From: Xiphophorus maculatus
Taxonomy: Eukaryota; Chordata; Actinopteri; Cyprinodontiformes; Poeciliidae
Direction: 5' to 3'
Assembly: GCF_002775205.1 (NCBI RefSeq)
Contig: NC_036446.1
Span: 141,501 to 205,500, forward strand
DNA: 64,000 bases
Shown here: positions 23,264-64,000 of the stretch, in pieces
Position numbering within the stretch: the first letter of the stretch is position 1
How the letters are laid out: each line of letters starts with the position of its first letter
Notes under the pieces: model-generated
Databases searched by the model: none
What the model saw: only the letters and a program-made list of their open reading frames with translations
Told to the model about the DNA's origin: nothing
Translations under genes and position numbers: made by a program

Positions 23264-25945
23264 CTAAGTCAGCACCCTTTGCTCGTGGCCGAGGTCCCAC
23301 TTTGCATGTCCCAGCAAAACTGCAGATACCTCTTCTTCACTCAGCGACTGATGTTCTGGGCGTTGAAGAGACTGGAGGTATTCATCCCCTTGATGGTCGG
23401 TACTGACCCGGAAGACCTCCTGAACTGCATCCTGCCTCACTTGTTGTGATTCTTCCAATAAAGCTTCATAGGACTCAGTCACCAACCTTTGGGAGACTTT
23501 ATTCTTGATGAATGGTTGTCTGCTCAAAGCGTCAGCGACTACATTTTTACTTCCAGGTATGTATTTGATGCTGAAGCTGTAAGGGGATAACTTCGCCACC
23601 CATCTTTGCTCACATGCGTCGAGTTTAGGTTTAGTGAGGATATACGTCAAGGGATTGTTATCCGTCCAAACGGTGAATGTGTGTCCTTTGAGCCAATGAC
23701 TAAACTTATCGCAAACCGACCATTTGAGTGCAAGAAACTCTAATCGATGGGCAGGGTAATTGCTCTGGGCACGGGTCAGTGCTTTACTAGCAAAAGCGAC
23801 TGGTCGGGCTTTGCTCTCCCCTTCTTGAACCTGGGATAATACAGCCCCGAGTCCATCAGTGGAGGCATCAGTTGAGAGGATGAACGGTTTGTTAAAATCA
23901 GGATGTGCAAGAACAACAGATTTCAAAAGTGCAGACTTCAGCAGCTCGAATGAGTTTTCCTGTTCCTGCTTCCAGTCACTTGCATGTAGTTTTTTGAATG
24001 AAGCGACACCACGTGGGTTGCCTTTCCTCCCTCTCGGGGCAGCTGTAAGAGCAAAAAGGGGTTTAGCTAGCTTGGAACAGTCCTGAATGAACTGCTGATA
24101 GTACATTACCATGCCCAAGAATGATTTGACTTTCCTCTGAGAGGGTGTCACCCCGTCCTCCATCATAAGGTCCGCAACCGTCATTGATGTTATAGCCCTA
24201 ACCTTGTCTGGATCAGTCGAGACACCATTACTGTCCACAATGTGTCTGAGGAACTTTACGCTCCTTTTAAGAAACTGACATTTTTTAGGGGCTAACTTTA
24301 GCCCATGGTCTCTCAGTCTGCTGAAGACCATTTCCAACCTTCTCAGGGCCTCAGCCTCATTGGATGCATAGACTAGCACATCATCCAAGTAGCAAAGAAG
24401 GGTCAGGAAGTTTTGATCTCCAAATATACTCATCATCAGTCGCATGAAACTAGCTGGACTATTGCACAATCCCTGGGGAAGACGGTTGAACTCATAGAGC
24501 CCCATGGGTGTTGTGAAGGCCGTCAACTTCCTGTCCTCTTCTGCCACAGCAACATTGTAGAAGCCAGAGGTGAGATCCATAGCACTGAATATAGTGCTAC
24601 CACCCAAGGCTGCGAGACAGTCTGCTTGGTGTGGCAAAGGATGGGCGTCCTTTATTGTGCGAGCATTTAACCATCGATAATCTACACAGATCCTAAGGTC
24701 CCCATTCTTTTTCCACACAAGGACCAGCGGTGATGCCCATTCACTCTTTGACTTGCGGATTATTTCGAGTTCTTCCATCTCTGAGAGCACCTGTCTGAGT
24801 TTATGGTAGTGCCCAGGTGGCACACGGCGGTATGGGAGCCTGAAGGGCCGGGAGTCAGACAGATGGATCCTGTGAACAACATCCTTTGCTGAGCCGCAGT
24901 CAAGCTTAGTTTTTGAGAAAACAGTCTCATACTTTCGGATGAGTTGCAACAGCTGGCCCTTCCAATAGTCTGACACCTCACAGGATTCAATGTCCAAACT
25001 CTCGAGCCCAAGTTTGACTAAGGACTCTTGGTAGTCCGATGAGTGAAAGTCTTTTGCGTCATCAGTCATTTCACCGTGCATTGCCTGGTTTTTTACCTCA
25101 AATGAGTTAGCTTCAGTCAGCTCAGAGGTTTCGTCCAGATCCTCCACAGCAATGCAAACCGACACCTGTGCCACCTTTGTATTGCGTCTCAGAGTTACTG
25201 GCTGACTTGAAGTATTTAGGACTCTGACTGGAACCAACCTCTCACCGTTCATAGTGGCAATGGATCTACAAACCATTATGTCATTCTTATGGGTCATTGC
25301 TTTGGCTGGTTCTATCAAGACAGCACTGCCTTCAGAACAGGATGAAGCTGCCGGCAACTTGCTCCAGATTAAATGTTCCTGCCTGGGCAGAAGAGTAACA
25401 GCCTGCATTAACTTGGCTGTCCCAATAACATCAGGGATGGTTTCTCCATTCCATCTCTCAATGCCAGACAGCATGTTGAGGAATTGCATTACTTCGGGTG
25501 CTTCTTCTGAATCAGGCTTACTCAGAACCTGCCAAAACTGTTTAGATTGTTTAAACTGCTTAAGGAGGTACTTGATAACATTTGTTCCTAGAATAATTTC
25601 ATCTTGCTGCCCAGGAACAACCAGTACGGGGACCCTGAAGGTGCAGCCATACACTTTCATCTTTAGGTCATAAATGCATTTAGGCTTAATTTTCATCCCG
25701 CCACAACCAACAAGCGTGATGTCAAGGCAAACATCTCTGGACATGGAGACTGAATCTGAACAAATTAACATCTGTTCAGCTCCTTCACTGATAGTACATG
25801 TCATCGAACCAGTGTCAAGCAGGGCTTTCAATGACACTTCATCCTCCACCTCAGCGTCTGTATAGAACAGACTGTCAACTTTGTCAAGCCTATTTATGTT
25901 CTGGAATAGAACAGTGGTGTTAGGCGGAAAGGAATTTACACACTC
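23264..25945 (-). pseudogene. Gypsy pol, N-terminal part: protease, reverse transcriptase, RNase H
   Basis: The frame is open from the deletion junction (about 25945) to a TAG at 23264. Domains in order are an aspartic protease with the LLDTGS active-site motif near the start, reverse transcriptase with LPQGLCNSPASFMRL and the catalytic YLDDVLVYA (about residue 485 counted from 25849), and RNase H with LSTDAS and TDNNPLTYIL. No methionine start of its own is evident; in an intact element it would be made as Gag-Pol. Gag is deleted, so this copy is not autonomous. Confidence 0.9.
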
Positions 25946-26018
25946 AGGTTCATAAAGAAAAATAAAATAAATAGATAAAATTAATTCTGCTACATAATTA
26001 CATTACATGCTACATAGG

Positions 26019-26934
26019 CACCTTTCTTGACACTCAAGGTCACCGTACATAATTTGACATTAAAACAAACACAATACCCTAAAACCCTGGGAACTGCTTT
26101 GAAAGTTAGACATATTTTATAGTTGATGCAATATGAGATGGGAAGAGATGGTGATGATGACGATGATGATGATGTTGCCATGCTTAATGGCTGGATGATG
26201 TCATTGATTACATCACTGGGTTCTACCAATTGGAGGGTTTTTTTGCGTATTTTGTTTCTTTTCTTTAACTTTTGGAGTTTTTTGTCCTTTATTACCTGAT
26301 TTGTTTTGCAGACTATTTAATGAAGTAAAGGAGTTTGTAAATTTGATTAATAATCTTTTTCTTGTTTAGATTTTGTTTGGTTTGATTGTGGTCTAGTCCA
26401 ATCAAGTGCAGATGTGTTGCCAAGTGACTATCAGAACAGTGAGTCCAGTCGGAGCCAAACTTTGTAATAAACGTCTTCAGAAGAATCTGAAAGCGCTGGC
26501 TGACCCTTTGACCTCACTACTTCACAAGTGGTGGCAGTGGTGGATCCAGGCCGGTGACAGCAATGCAATAATTCACTCGCACAGAAAACGTGTCGACTTC
26601 CTGCGACCTCCCAGTATGAAACTGGTTCCAGTAGCAGAGTCGCAACCAGCTGTGGTTCCGGTCTGGAAGAAATAATTATGCAGCATCAAACAATCAGAGA
26701 GCGAATGGGACCAAACGCAGCGAGGTCAAAGCAAGGACAACATGAGAAACAGAAGGAGGACTTGCACCTGTGTAGCAGTGTGATGTTATTACACTAGATT
26801 GTAAAGTGGGAAGCTAATCCGGTAGGAAATGATATAAGAACCGACAGCTTTTATTTTGAAAAGTCGACAGATCCATTTCAAAACAGCGGGTAACTTCCTG
26901 TTTCAAAATTATTATTTTTATTAAAATTTAATGT
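26019..26934. other. Intergenic stretch with repeat remnant
   Basis: 26019-26100 continues the older interspersed repeat that the Gypsy element split (CACCTTTCTTGACACTCAAGG). The rest is AT-rich with a short ATG/ATC-rich run (about 26145-26175). No gene or RNA is supported. Confidence 0.5.
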
Positions 26935-27931
26935 GTTACGAAGGAAAATGCAAATGATCATCTTTACTGTTGAACATATTGAGTTCATGGATTGTTGTTT
27001 CGGTGTCAGTTCAGCATTTTAAAAGACAAGTTAACGGATTAAACCATTATAGTCTGTTAAGGGTTTTCCCGCCTCTCCCTCGCTCTTTCTGTCCAGATTC
27101 TGTGGGAGAAGGTATGAAGTTTTGCTTTCTGGGTTCAATAAGTGTTTTTGAGCATAATAAGGGACAAATTGATTATTGTTCTTGTAAGATAATGTGCTTT
27201 GGAGCACTTAAACTGTTAAACAGCGATAGAACTGTGTTAGCAGCTATTTATGCTACATGAAACATTGCTAATGGAAATGCTACATTCATGTGCTAAAAAT
27301 AGTGATGTTCCTGGTTAAACAGGCTCTGTGGAGCACTGTGGCAAGAAAAGCCTGTTTTAATCACTATTTTCTGCTGTTTGAATGCAGGAGCATTAAAAGT
27401 GCCTTCAGAGCCGCTGTTGTCTGGATATTATTTCACACAACGCAGAATCAACTACGCTACACCTGCATGGCCTGGGAACAAACTGGGAATGGACTGGGAA
27501 TCTGCAACAGAAGGAGCCAGATTAAAGATACCAGGAAGTTTAAGTTTGCAGACGGAGGACTGAACCACCATCACCATCATCATCATCTTCGTCATCAAGA
27601 ACTCACCCCATCAAAACTCCAGTTTGGATCCTGGACAACTTCCAGGACTTCCACAAGGAGACCAAACCCCAGAAACCATTGTTTTACCCCCCTGGCGGAA
27701 GATAATCTTCATTTCAAGTAAGATGAGTCTAATTCTTCCTGAAGCTCCACTTTCCGACTACCTCAAACTCACCATCTCTATCTCATTGCTCTTCAGAGTA
27801 CAGACAACCCCAGTTGCTGCTCTGAAGAACAAGATCCACACAATCTCACTTTTCATCATTGTTCAAATAAACTTTATTCACCTGATTATCTGTTCTCTAT
27901 GTGGGTAAAGAAACTAGAACCCTTCATAACA
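26935..27931 (+). mobile_element. Possible solo LTR
   Basis: The left end TGTTACGAAGG is mirrored by CCTTCATAACA at the right end, giving TG...CA termini with a short inverted repeat. AATAAA at about 27866 lies some 65 bp before the right end, as expected for the R/U5 part of an LTR. No matching target duplication was found and there is no second copy in the window, so this could also be a DNA element or chance. Confidence 0.35.
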
Positions 27932-28095
27932 CCTTCCAGATTAAGAGTCTTGTTTTTGGTCAACAGAAGCAGTTTGGAAGATTAATATTTGTTATCAGTG
28001 CTACTAAGTCATAGCTTACTAAGGCATGGCGTTTCATATTTTAACAGTTGGATTATATTCTGAACCATAAATAGTTTCTACATGTTTCCTTAATA

Positions 28096-28590
28096 TGCAG
28101 GCTTGTAAAAAGTATTCATACCCCTTGAATTTTTCCAGATTTTATCACAAACAGCCACAAACATAAATTTCACTGGAATTTAATGTGAAAAACCAACACA
28201 AGGCGGTAGATGATCTGAATAAAGAGTTACACGATTCAAAACATTTTTTTAAAGTAAAAAACTCCAAGGTGTGGTGTGCACAAGTATTCAGCTCCATGAG
28301 TCAATGTGGTACCACCTGTTGCTGTAATTGCAGCTGCTAGTTTTTAGGGTTTGTCTCTCTCATCATCTAGTGACTCTTTGCCAAACAGCTGAAGCTCAGA
28401 TTAGATGTCTGACCTCAGAGAAATGGGGGCTGAACACTGTTTTAAAGTTTATTTGCAAAAATATTTTGAATTGTGTAATTTTCTTTGGGCTTGCCAATAA
28501 TAAACCACTTTGTGTTTCACATAAAAGTCCAATGAAATATTTTTATGTCTATGAAAAGTTCCCTAGGGTGTGAATACTTTTGCTACTGTG
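28096..28590. mobile_element. Tc1/mariner-type MITE
   Basis: It begins GCAGGCTTGTAAAAAGTATTCATACCCC and ends, inverted, CACAGTAGCAAAAGTATTCACACCC. It is flanked by TA on both sides (28094-28095 and 28591-28592). The AAAAGTATTCATACCCC terminal motif is widespread in fish Tc1-derived elements. Only about 500 bp remain and there is no transposase. Confidence 0.65.
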
Positions 28591-28860
28591 TAAAGAGGTT
28601 TATTTAAGGATGTTTTAGTCAGAAATCGACAATAACTTAGAATATTGCTCATCATTTTTAGCCATAACTCTCCTGGTGAAACCCGACCTTCACACATTAG
28701 CAGGTTCCACAGCTGACTGATGCTGTGCCCTCTTGTGGCCAGACAAGGTATTGCAATAACTCTTCTCTGAACATTGAGCTTCTAAACAATCTTTACTTTT
28801 CATGACTTTTTTAATTTGGTGCAGAGAAATAATCAAACTGGCCATCACATAAATCTATGA

Positions 28861-28866
28861 TTTATT
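28861..28866 (-). promoter_or_regulatory. trpm1: Candidate trpm1 polyadenylation signal
   Basis: AATAAA on the - strand lies 536 bp past the trpm1 stop codon. It is the first canonical signal I noticed downstream of the stop. The 3' UTR end is otherwise unknown. Confidence 0.3.
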
Positions 28867-29364
28867 AATAAAATGTGAACAGACATGATGAGCAAACAGA
28901 TTTTCACGCTGAACAATAAAGATAAATGAAAAACTTCTCCAAAAGTAACCAGTATAAGTTAGTGAAAATTTTAGTCTTATCCCAGTTGATCACTGCTGGT
29001 GTATTTTATGTATTTCAGATTTAAAGTTTGAATGTAAAATGTTCTAAATTTAGTCTGCATCACTTCCTGTTTCCTCCATCACTGTTCACCTGAGATTTCT
29101 CTGGCTACTTCCTACTTCATGTCAGATGCTGACTACACTCATGTTCTCCAACAAACCGTCTCTTCAACATCAAGAGAACAAGTGTCCGTTAGCAAACTGG
29201 CTCCCAGTGCTCCCAGTGCTCCAGACCAGTGGCCCCAACCAACACCTGATTTAGTCAACGCTCTGTTTTTCTGTAACTTCCTGTTTCCTGTTTTGCTGCA
29301 GAAACTACAATTTTTTTTACTCTGGGAAAAAAAGCAGAATTTGAAAAACCTCCAGAACCCAAGA

Positions 29365-29401
29365 GGCCAAAGACCCTCTGGTTCTGGTTCTGGTTCTGGT
29401 T

Positions 29402-29420
<19 letters not shown>
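29365..29420. repeat. GGTTCT/AGAACC hexanucleotide repeat containing the trpm1 stop
   Basis: About eight GGTTCT-type units on the + strand. The trpm1 TAG arises inside the array from one variant unit (GTTCTAG). Changes in unit sequence or length would therefore move the end of the protein. Confidence 0.85.
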
Positions 29421-60897
<31,477 letters not shown>

Positions 60898-61587
60898 CTG
60901 CAGCAGGAAACAGCAAGCAGTGGTTAAGGTGTTGCTGCTCTAAAACACTGCAGACTCACTAAGGCTGGATATAACAACTACTGTTTATTCATAAAGCACT
61001 TTTCACAGACATAAGATCCAAACAAACGTTAAGAATACAGAAAAAAATCTAGATACAAAAACCTATGGAAATAAATGCTTCCAGTTGGTTTTTTTAATCC
61101 TCCACAGAGGATTTAAAAAACAGCAGCTTCAACAAAACAAAGCTGCTGGAGCAAACTGGTCCCAGTCACTGGCCAAACTGGGCCCAGTCATGGACTGAAA
61201 TGCCTCTTTAGGTTCCAGCCACTATGTTTGGCGGTGAAGGTCCAGAGCAGCAGAGTTCAGTAGCTGACTCAGCCAGTCAGAAGCCTGGCTAGTAAAAGCC
61301 GTTGTCAAGGTGATAGGAAGTGCAAATAATTGTCTCTAAATCAGCTCTGGAGGCCATGTTTTGCATTTTGAAAATGTTTCTTCAATGAAACAAGAACAGG
61401 AATTGTCTGGAGTTTGACCTGGAATTTGGCTGATGGGCCAGGAGGCGACTGACTGATTTCAGGTAACTGGGAGTTTGTATCAAAGTCTTACTGGTTTTAA
61501 AACCAGAATGTTACTGGAGAGTCAATCAGTGAAAGACAGAAGCTGATGTGCTGGTCTTTGTTTTGCTGTAAACATTTCTGTCTACAG

Positions 61588-61859
61588 TTGAGGTGGCTTG
61601 GGCATCTGGTCAGGATGCCTCCTGGACGCCTCCCTGGTGAGGTGTTCCGGGCACGTCCCACCGGGAGGAGGCCCCGGGGAAGACCCAGGACACGCTGGAG
61701 GGACTATGTCTCTCGGCTGGCCTGGGAACGCCTCGGGATTCCCCCGGAAGAGCTAGAAGAAGTGGCCGGGGAGAGGGAAGTCTGGGCCTCCCTTCTGAAG
61801 CTGCTACCCCCGCGACCCGACCTCGGATAAGCGGAAGATGGATGGATGGATGGATGGAT
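61588..61859 (+). mobile_element. RTE/Rex3-like LINE, 3' end
   Basis: An open frame reads LRWLGHLVRMPPGRLPGEVF, RARPTGRRPRGRPRTRWRDY and WERLGIPPEELEEVAGEREV to a TAA at about 61828-61830. It is followed by GCGGAAGATGGATGGATGGA TGGATGG. This is the C-terminus and ATGG-repeat tail of the same LINE family as 33903-34986, here 5' truncated but better preserved. Confidence 0.85.
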
Positions 61860-61867
61860 TTCTGTCT

Positions 61868-62085
61868 ACAATGTGGGGTTATGGGAATCATTGCTCCTTG
61901 TGGGGACTATTTCTTGGTCCCCATGAGGGAAATTGTTGTATTTGGGTTAGTGGTTAGGTCTGTGATAGTTAGGTTGAGGGCAAAGGTTAAGGTAAGGGTT
62001 AGGTATATCGTAAGGCTTAGGCTGTAGAAATTAATGGAAGTCAATGTTAAGTCCCCACAAGTGATGAAAGCACGTCGGGGTGTGT
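61868..62085 (+). repeat. Interspersed GTGGGGAC / GGTTAGG repeat, copy B
   Basis: It has the same block order as 1157-1390: CTCCTTGTGGGGACTATTTC, GGTCCCC, GGTTAGG-rich middle, then TTAGGCTGTAGAAATTAATG GAAGTCAATG. The end GTCCCCACAAG inverts the start CTTGTGGGGAC, consistent with terminal inverted repeats of a DNA element. Confidence 0.7.
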
Positions 62086-62122
62086 GTGTGTGTGCATGTG
62101 TGCGTGTGTGTGTGTGTGTGTG
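62078..62122. repeat. GT dinucleotide microsatellite
   Basis: About 20 GT units with CA and GC interruptions, directly after repeat copy B. Confidence 0.9.
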
Positions 62123-64000
62123 TTCCCGAATCTCCACTTTGTTAAAGTAATGGATTACTGTCTGAGTGGAACATTAGCCTCAGTGTGATTTGTCTGTTTC
62201 ATGTGAACAATAAAGCTGCACAGAAACCATAATCATCATCATCACATGGTGGAGGAGTGACTCAACAACTGCATAATAAAGGAAAAAAATGATTAATCTT
62301 CAGTGAAATTGAACAAAAACAAATGTTTATTCTTATTTTTCAGCTAATTTGTTGGATTTTTTTATATCTTCGGATTGTTGTTGAGAACAAAAACATTTGC
62401 TCTCTTCCTCCTGGTTGGAGCTGGACTCTTGACTCCAAGTTTTGTGACCTGTTTGGTTCAGACATTTTCAGCTCTGACTGAACCTGCGGACGTGGAGACG
62501 CTGCATCCTGCTGAGGAAGAGGAGGACCAGGTGGAACCTCGGGTTCAATAAACCAGCTCACTCCGACTGGACTAAACAACCCAGTTGGACAAAAAGAACT
62601 TGAGAGAATTTCAGCAGAACTCCAGTGAAGGTCCTATAATGTGACCAGATCAGAGGGAAACTGAATCAGGAGACAATGAGCCCAGATGATTTCTGACTTG
62701 TCAGTCCCAGTTTGTTGGCTAATTGGGAGCACCGGGACATTTCTCAGTGGGCCACTGTTCTGTTTATCTGTGCTACCCGTAAATCTGTCCTACCTTGTGG
62801 TAATGCGCTCATCGATGCTACGTCACATACTGCTGACTCAGCAGATTTGTTATAAATATGTCCTACCTGTGGACGTTTTGTTTCATGTGTTTTATTTCAT
62901 CTATTTGATTCCTGGTTTTCATTAAGCTGCTGAATTACTTCATGGTTTTACTTTACATGACAGCAGCTTGTAAATATATTTATTAATTGTTTTTAGTTTG
63001 CCGTCTGCAAAGTCGTTACTGTAAACAAGTCATTGTTTATCAGGACAAATTATGTTGTTTTTGGGGCTATTTTGTCCTTATGCTTTAAATATTTTAGTTT
63101 AATTACGCTCTTTTTTATTATTAAACTTTGCTAAACAGAAGTTAGCGATAATAAGTGGGATTGAAGCTGTAATAGCCGTGTAATATTAGTGTATATGAAT
63201 CATATCCTATCATTTCAGTGACCTGCGCGGTTCAGTGACACATTGTGGCTGCATTTAATAAAGTCTGTCATACAGCAGATTAATGTGCATAAAAGAGTTG
63301 TGTTGATCTGTTGTCTGTGTTTAATTCCAATAAAAACCTGTTAAATGTTTATCCTCACAAACCTCTGTATCTAAAATATTTTAACAGGTAGGATATTCTA
63401 GTAAAGGATTAGTGCAAACTTCTACAGCTGTTCATTTTAAACAGGTAGATGTTCAGATGAAGGAAGTGATCTTCTTGTGGTTTCGTCATGGATAGAAATT
63501 GTTCCGATGCTAAGCTAACCATAACTGCTAAGCTTCCACTTCAGTCACTCAAATATTGTTATCCAATATATTTAACATTAACAACCTGCTGTAGTTTTCT
63601 GACTGTAAACATGACGGTAGCAGCTTTGGACGGGTAGCACAGACAGATAGACTTAGCTATCAATCCGTGCTACAGTAGGAGAATCTGACGAGGTAGCACA
63701 GATAGTCAGAACACCGGTCTGAGTCCATGTCTGAACTGAAGTCCAGTCAAAGTTTGGACTCATCCTGGTTGGAATGCAGTGGGATGCTTAGTGATCTGAA
63801 CAGACCTAATGTAACTGAAGAACCGTGGGAAAGAGAGTTGGACCAGAACACCAAGGAGATGCAGAGATGGAAATGGTCAGACAGAACCAGTGCTGGGATT
63901 CTGCTGTCAGGTCAGCAACACTCCATCATCACCATAGAAACTAGAGCCATGACAACAAATCCGGTCCAATCGAACCCCAACCTGATTCCGGTCCAGTCTG

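Larger units (their letters stand above)
20516..26018 (-). mobile_element. Ty3/Gypsy LTR retrotransposon, internally deleted
   Basis: The element lies in reverse. Its outer ends are TG...CA and are flanked by the 4-bp target duplication CCTA (element strand; 20516-20519 and 26015-26018). The 3' LTR is complete (20520-21146). It is preceded on the element strand by a G-rich polypurine tract (GTTCAGGGGGGAG, about 21148-21162). The 5' side keeps only the first 69 bp of the LTR (25946-26014), which then joins directly to sequence just ahead of pol. Most of the 5' LTR, the primer-binding site and gag are therefore missing. The 69 bp are identical in both copies, which indicates a young insertion. 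It landed in an older repeat that continues on both sides. Confidence 0.92.
60898..64000. other. Right-hand stretch, 5' intron or flank of trpm1
   Basis: It contains an RTE/Rex3-like LINE 3' end (61588-61859), copy B of the GTGGGGAC repeat, and a GT microsatellite. 62130-64000 is AT-rich and holds nothing I can identify. I looked for the first trpm1 exon on the - strand and did not find a convincing one. Confidence 0.6.

Noticed and set aside
20516..26018. Endogenous retrovirus
   Set aside because: No env frame is present, the integrase and RT are of Ty3/Gypsy type, and the target duplication is 4 bp. It is better described as an LTR retrotransposon.
62340..62579. First coding exon of trpm1 on the - strand
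   Set aside because: The 79-codon frame does not resemble the SSSFKRGSIKSS-type N-terminus of TRPM1 and has no donor in the right phase that I could identify.

Overview
This window is vertebrate nuclear DNA, almost certainly from a ray-finned (teleost) fish. The genes have many short exons with GT-AG introns. The proteins they encode are closest to vertebrate galanin receptor 1 and TRPM1. The introns are full of repeat families typical of fish: Tc1/mariner, hAT, Ty3/Gypsy, L1/Tx1, RTE/Rex-like and L2-like LINEs, and a tRNA-derived SINE. The species cannot be fixed from the sequence alone.

Two protein-coding genes converge tail to tail. (1) galr1 (+ strand) has three coding exons, 1740-2390, 11089-11154 and 16864-17181. 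Together they encode a complete 344-residue galanin receptor type 1-like GPCR. Intron 1 (8.7 kb) holds old DNA-transposon and LINE debris. Intron 2 (5.7 kb) holds a 1.5-kb minisatellite with a 15-bp unit. (2) trpm1 (- strand) spans at least 29402-60897. I could place 26 coding exons, and their phases agree at every junction (4428 nt, 1475 codons plus stop). The first coding exon or exons were not found and may lie beyond the right edge. The intron between exons 5 and 6 carries, on the same strand, a hairpin of the mir-204/211 family. This is the position of MIR211 inside mammalian TRPM1, so host and miRNA are expected to be co-transcribed (retina, pigment cells).

Between the genes (17.2-29.4 kb) lie a DNA transposon with inverted ends (17.9-20.4 kb), a Ty3/Gypsy element on the - strand (20520-26014, 4-bp target duplication, one premature in-frame stop, 5' LTR and gag deleted), a possible solo LTR (26.9-27.9 kb) and a Tc1-type MITE (28.1-28.6 kb). 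The 13-kb trpm1 intron between exons 7 and 8 contains a three-level nest. A hAT element (8-bp target duplication) holds a Tc1 element (TA duplication), which holds an almost full-length L1/Tx1 LINE (14-bp duplication). A second hAT element, an 18-bp minisatellite and a SINE follow. Another trpm1 intron (42092-42833) consists almost entirely of a tandem repeat.

The most notable observations are the mir-211 locus with an unusual base in the guide strand, the dated nest of transposons, and several perfect foldbacks with very short loops scattered through both genes. No complete bacterial-type system, CRISPR array or viral env gene is present.
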